Shown piece after piece: positions 41,663 to 44,598 of a stretch of DNA of 44,598 bases (position 1 is the first letter of the stretch; each line of letters opens with the position of its first letter). The position numbers and the translations under genes were made by a program. A model generated the notes under the pieces. The model was not told the origin of the DNA. It did no database searches and saw only the letters and a program-made list of their open reading frames with translations. The stretch covers positions 1 through 44,598 of the forward strand of contig JAFGPN010000006.1 in the NCBI GenBank assembly GCA_016936175.1, read 5' to 3'. Origin of the DNA: Patescibacteria group bacterium. Its GTDB lineage: Bacteria > Patescibacteriota > Kazan-3B-28 > UBA10110.

Positions 41663-42532
41663 ATGAATAGAAATCGGATAGACATACTAGGAGTTCAGAT
41701 CGATGCGCTAACTATGTCGCAGGCGCTTAAGAAAGCGGAAGAATTAGCTCGTGATCGCAAAGCTCATTATATTGTTACGCCCAATCCAGAGTTTGTGATG
41801 CAGTCGTTGAAAGACGGCCACTTTCGCGAAGTGGTTAATGGGGCAGATCTTGCATTGGCCGACGGTATCGGCATTCTCTGGGCGGCCAAATTTTTATCTA
41901 TTCCGCTTAGCCGGGTCGCCTGGTGGGCTCGGGTTCAGGCCTGGATGCAGTTATTTATTATTGGTGTTGGGGTGGTGATTTACCCCAAATGGCTAACCAG
42001 TGTTGTCCCAGAACGGATAACCGGGGTAGATATGTTGTGGGAGATTAGTAAGCTAGCCTCAGAGAAAAATCTAAGCATCTTTTTGTTGGGTGCCGCTCCC
42101 GGGGTAGCTTATGAGGTTTCGCGAAAATTACAGATGCTATATCCCAGATTGCAGATTGCAGAAGTGATGGCCGGCCCACCTTACGAGCCAGAAGCGGAGG
42201 TTCTGGATAGAATTAAACAGGTTAAACCCCATTTTATCTTTTTAGCTTTTCCGGCCACCGAACAGCTTCGGTGGATGCGTCAGTATACCCATCAACTAAA
42301 TCGTGGGGTGCTGATGGGGATAGGTGGCGCCTTTGATTTTATTGTTGGCGCCACTTCTATTAACGACCCTACTAAAGGGGCTAAAGCTGTTCGGGCGCCT
42401 CAGTTTTTACAACGCCGAGGGCTGGAGTGGGTCTGGCGTTACCTAACCCAACCTTGGCGGAAAGACCGGATTAAAACCGCCACCATCGAATTTATGCGCA
42501 CTGTCCTCGAATATAAGCTCGCCAGGCATTGA
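41663..42532 (+). CDS. WecG/TagA/CpsF family glycosyltransferase (GT26)
   Basis: A 289-residue GT26 enzyme from the ATG at 41663; an in-frame start at 41615 lies inside the upstream repeat. Motifs are IDILGVQIDALTMSQALKKAEE, YIVTPNPEFVMQSLKD, GADLALADGIGILWAAKFL (catalytic Asp region), GVDMLWEISKLASEKNLSIFLLGAAPGVA, HFIFLAFPATEQLRWM and GIGGAFDFIVGAT. Family members add N-acetylmannosamine or its uronic acid to lipid-linked GlcNAc in wall teichoic acid or common antigen synthesis. A longer than usual hydrophobic insert (MQLFIIGVGVVIYPKWL) may add membrane contact. With murA and two GT4 enzymes it fits an envelope glycan cluster. Confidence 0.93.
   Translation: MNRNRIDILGVQIDALTMSQALKKAEELARDRKAHYIVTPNPEFVMQSLKDGHFREVVNGADLALADGIGILWAAKFLSIPLSRVAWWARVQAWMQLFIIGVGVVIYPKWLTSVVPERITGVDMLWEISKLASEKNLSIFLLGAAPGVAYEVSRKLQMLYPRLQIAEVMAGPPYEPEAEVLDRIKQVKPHFIFLAFPATEQLRWMRQYTHQLNRGVLMGIGGAFDFIVGATSINDPTKGAKAVRAPQFLQRRGLEWVWRYLTQPWRKDRIKTATIEFMRTVLEYKLARH
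42423..42453 (+). repeat. Direct repeat bounding the GH17 gene, left copy
   Basis: 31 bases near the 3' end of the TagA-type gene (TGGAGTGGGTCTGGCG to CCCAACC, encoding LEWVWRYLTQP) recur exactly as the last 31 bases of the window. Confidence 0.8.
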
Positions 42533-42535
42533 ATG

Positions 42536-42667
42536 GATTGACAGAGCGCTCGTTGCTGGACTAGAGTGGGGGCGCGATCGGACTTTGACAACCCACCTTG
42601 TGGCGGTGAAGGCAGCCCCGAGTGTTTTTTGTTGTTCGGGGCTGACTAATCGTCGCAAGGAGTTGAG
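42536..42667 (+). promoter_or_regulatory. Promoter and hairpin leader of the GH17-like gene
   Basis: TTGACA (about 42538-42543) and TAGAGT (about 42562-42567) are 18 bases apart. A hairpin AGCCCCGA/TCGGGGCT (about 42614-42643) and AAGGAG precede the ATG at 42668. The layout (promoter, hairpin, Shine-Dalgarno) parallels that of the 379-residue gene. Confidence 0.5.
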
Positions 42668-44497
42668 ATGAAACGTAATGTCTGGCTTATGGCCATCTGT
42701 CTGATCTGCCTCGGCGGCTGGGCAACGAGTTGCGGCGGAGGTCGCAATCTGGTTGAGCCAGCTTCATCGCCGATTGGCGTAAACCTGCCTTGGCTGGATG
42801 ACCAGGGGCAGTCACCGACGCCGTGCATAATCAGCGCATACAACCATAGAATCGATGTTATCCTTGCTGGCGATGCTTTCTGTAACAAGTCGAGCAACGC
42901 ACTGGTGAATACACCCAACCTGTTCCTGTATGCGGGGCCAAACGAGGTTAGCTGGGCAATCTACGCCTTCCCGGATGTAGTTGCAGTTGCCGCGCCTTTC
43001 CGGATTAGTGTTGAGCTTGGCAATGCGCCAACCCAGTACTATCTCGGCATCGCTGATTACGGACAGCAGACCTGGCGGCGGACCTTAATTGATACACCAA
43101 CCGGCTACTACGACATTCCGTCGGAGTATCAACCGGTCAGTCCGACCGGTAAACTCTACATTGCCATCGTCGCGTGGGACGGCCATTATCCAATACTGGC
43201 CAGCGTAACGCTGAACCGAAGTGTAGTCCCCATGTATGGCATATGTTTCGGACCGTATCTCAAAGGGCTCAACCCAAACCGCAAGGATGTTATCCCCAGG
43301 GAACAGATAGTCAGCCTGCTGGAAATAGTGTCGCCCTATTGCGAATGGGTTCGGACACACGGCTCAACTCACGGTCTGGAGCATGTCCCGGCAATCGCTA
43401 ATTCGATGGGTATCTCCGTGGCAGCTGCCTGCTGGTTGGGTAACTACCCAACCGATCCTGGAGCTAACGAGAGCGAGATCCAAAGTGTCATTGAATTGGG
43501 TCTGTCTGGTGACGTTAAATTCATTATCGCTGGGACAGAAGTGTTGCTGCGAAATGATCTTCCCCCCGATGAGCTCATCGCCATCATGCGGCGGATACGG
43601 GACGCCACCGGCTTGCCGGTAACCACTAACGACACTTGGTACGAGCTAATGAGGAACCCTGAAGTAATGGCGGAATGCGATATCATTGTCGCTAACTTCT
43701 ATCCGTTTTGGGAGCCGTACTGGCACGACGGCGATGGAGGTGTATCAGTCGATAAGGCTATGCAGGCGCTCCACTACAACTACCAAAACCTTTGCAGTGC
43801 TGCTGGAGGCAAGGATGTTATTATCGGAGAGGTTGGCTGGCCTTCGGATGGTGATTCAAACGGGGCAGCTGTCCCGTCACCAGAGAACGCTGCTTTATTC
43901 TGGTTCAACTTTGCTAGCTGGGCGAGAGCCAATGACGTAAAGTACTTTTACTTCGAGGGCTTTGATGAGGCTTGGAAGGAACCCTACGAACCGTGCGGGG
44001 TGGGCGACCACTGGGGCCTCTGGACCGAAAACGGAGAGCTCAAGCCAGGAATGATGCCAGTGTTTAACGGCGAAACCATGGCCGACAACTGGTCTTACAT
44101 TCCCGATGGTGATCCAATCATCGAGTTCAACTACCCCCTACCTCCGTATGGTGTTGACGAGGAAGCCTTGCTCGAGGGCACAACATCTGGGGTTAATCCA
44201 CTGGACTACAATGTTGTAGTTTACGTCTACGTACCGTATAACACGGAATATCCAGGCGCCTTTGGTTGGTGGGTAAAGCCACACTGGTCTCCGGCCTGCC
44301 TTACGCCGATCAGGTGGGATAGCACTTGGGAATGCCGGATTAATACCGGTGGATATGATGAGTACGCTACCAAGATCGCTGCGTACATATTCTCAGATAG
44401 CTATATCCCATCTTCAGACTACGATCACATTGATTCAGATGAACTTCCACAGGAGCTGACGGACAACTCAGTTGCCCATATCCAAGTTCCCCGGTAG
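42668..44497 (+). CDS. Lipoprotein with GH17-like glycoside hydrolase domain
   Basis: A 609-residue exported protein. The signal MKRNVWLMAICLICLGGWATSC has an imperfect lipobox (ATSC, Cys22). Residues about 40-185 form a beta-type N-terminal domain I do not recognise. Residues about 190-470 match GH17 (beta-1,3-glucanase/glucanosyltransferase) with GICFGPYLKGLNPN and the acid/base region KFIIAGTEVLLRNDLPPDEL. There Glu291 is kept, but the usual Asn before it is Thr. The nucleophile region is VIIGEVGWPSDGD (Glu388), followed by YFEGFDEAWKEPYE ... GDHWGLWTENGELKPGM. A C-terminal region (about 485-609) is also unassigned. GC-rich codon use, its own promoter and terminator, and bounding direct repeats suggest acquisition. 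Role: cleaving or remodelling a beta-glucan outside the cell (inference). Confidence 0.82.
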   Translation: MKRNVWLMAICLICLGGWATSCGGGRNLVEPASSPIGVNLPWLDDQGQSPTPCIISAYNHRIDVILAGDAFCNKSSNALVNTPNLFLYAGPNEVSWAIYAFPDVVAVAAPFRISVELGNAPTQYYLGIADYGQQTWRRTLIDTPTGYYDIPSEYQPVSPTGKLYIAIVAWDGHYPILASVTLNRSVVPMYGICFGPYLKGLNPNRKDVIPREQIVSLLEIVSPYCEWVRTHGSTHGLEHVPAIANSMGISVAAACWLGNYPTDPGANESEIQSVIELGLSGDVKFIIAGTEVLLRNDLPPDELIAIMRRIRDATGLPVTTNDTWYELMRNPEVMAECDIIVANFYPFWEPYWHDGDGGVSVDKAMQALHYNYQNLCSAAGGKDVIIGEVGWPSDGDSNGAAVPSPENAALFWFNFASWARANDVKYFYFEGFDEAWKEPYEPCGVGDHWGLWTENGELKPGMMPVFNGETMADNWSYIPDGDPIIEFNYPLPPYGVDEEALLEGTTSGVNPLDYNVVVYVYVPYNTEYPGAFGWWVKPHWSPACLTPIRWDSTWECRINTGGYDEYATKIAAYIFSDSYIPSSDYDHIDSDELPQELTDNSVAHIQVPR

Positions 44498-44517
44498 CCG
44501 TAACAGTTTGTAACCCC

Positions 44518-44548
44518 ACCCGCGAAGCATGCGCCTAGCGGGTTTTTT
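44518..44548 (+). terminator. Terminator of the GH17-like gene
   Basis: ACCCGC (44518-44523) pairs with GCGGGT (44538-44543) followed by a T-run; it lies 20 bases after the stop. Confidence 0.75.
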
Positions 44549-44567
44549 ATTTGACTTGGAACGAGGT

Positions 44568-44598
44568 TGGAGTGGGTCTGGCGTTACCTAACCCAACC
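44568..44598 (+). repeat. Direct repeat bounding the GH17 gene, right copy at window end
   Basis: Exact copy of 42423-42453 and in the same orientation, running to the last base given. Immediately to its left the similarity fades (ACGAGGT versus CGAGGGC). Because the sequence stops here, the true length of the copy is unknown. Confidence 0.8.

Overview
The window looks like a piece of a small, compact bacterial genome of the Candidate Phyla Radiation (Patescibacteria) type. This is inferred from gene style, with no 16S or marker tree. The clues are short intergenic gaps, many four-base start/stop overlaps, a mix of conserved core genes with many small membrane or exported proteins of unknown role, NYN, YibE/F, PEGA and solitary GIY-YIG proteins, and a cell-wall gene set (glmS, alr, murA, sortase, TagA-type glycosyltransferase). 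The genetic code appears standard: TGA ends several intact genes.

Layout. 0-3 kb: a fused squalene/phytoene synthase-like plus methyltransferase protein, then a YibE/F membrane protein. 3-4.3 kb (minus strand): a coupled operon of two half-size permeases and a NifX/NifB-type protein. 4.3-6.9 kb: an accessory patch with two diverged direct repeats around an NYN-domain gene, then a large serine recombinase broken by an in-frame TGA and missing its N-terminus, abutting a gene fragment. 6.9-8.6 kb (minus): a patatin-like protein and a MazG-like protein with cysteine clusters. 8.7-12 kb: glmS and three exported or anchored proteins. 12-15.5 kb: a structured leader and small membrane protein, a membrane-anchored methyltransferase, a CdaA-like protein with a degenerate cyclase site, a GIY-YIG gene inside inverted repeats, and YbbR. 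15.6-18 kb: a DnaQ exonuclease fused to a DinG-like region that has lost its helicase motifs. 18-20 kb: a probable structured RNA and a GC-rich single-gene module bounded by direct repeats. 20-29.3 kb: pheS, a second GIY-YIG unit, pheT, gyrB, alr, pyrG. 29.3-32.8 kb: a structured dispersed repeat, a membrane protein, rpmA, an orphan anchored protein and a TRM11-like methyltransferase. 32.8-36.4 kb: tsaC, glyA, tRNA-Leu(CAA), a tRNA-Leu-like remnant, a thioredoxin-like lipoprotein and a sortase. 36.4-44.6 kb: a PEGA/propeller protein, murA, two glycosyltransferases, a TagA/WecG-type transferase and a GH17-like lipoprotein.

Three themes stand out. (1) Two solitary GIY-YIG endonuclease genes each sit between perfect inverted repeats and occupy the gap between two genes that belong together (cdaA/ybbR, pheS/pheT). 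A gene-less relative of one unit lies at 36.3 kb. This looks like a family of very small mobile elements and is my best candidate for an undescribed system. (2) Several enzymes have lost or altered key motifs (CdaA-like, DinG-like), or are unusual fusions (phytoene synthase plus methyltransferase). (3) Two gene classes differ in expression signals. Many core genes have a TATAAT-like box only 6-10 bases before the start codon, suggesting leaderless mRNAs. Several GC-richer accessory genes have long hairpin leaders, strong Shine-Dalgarno sites and their own terminators, and two of these lie between direct repeats.
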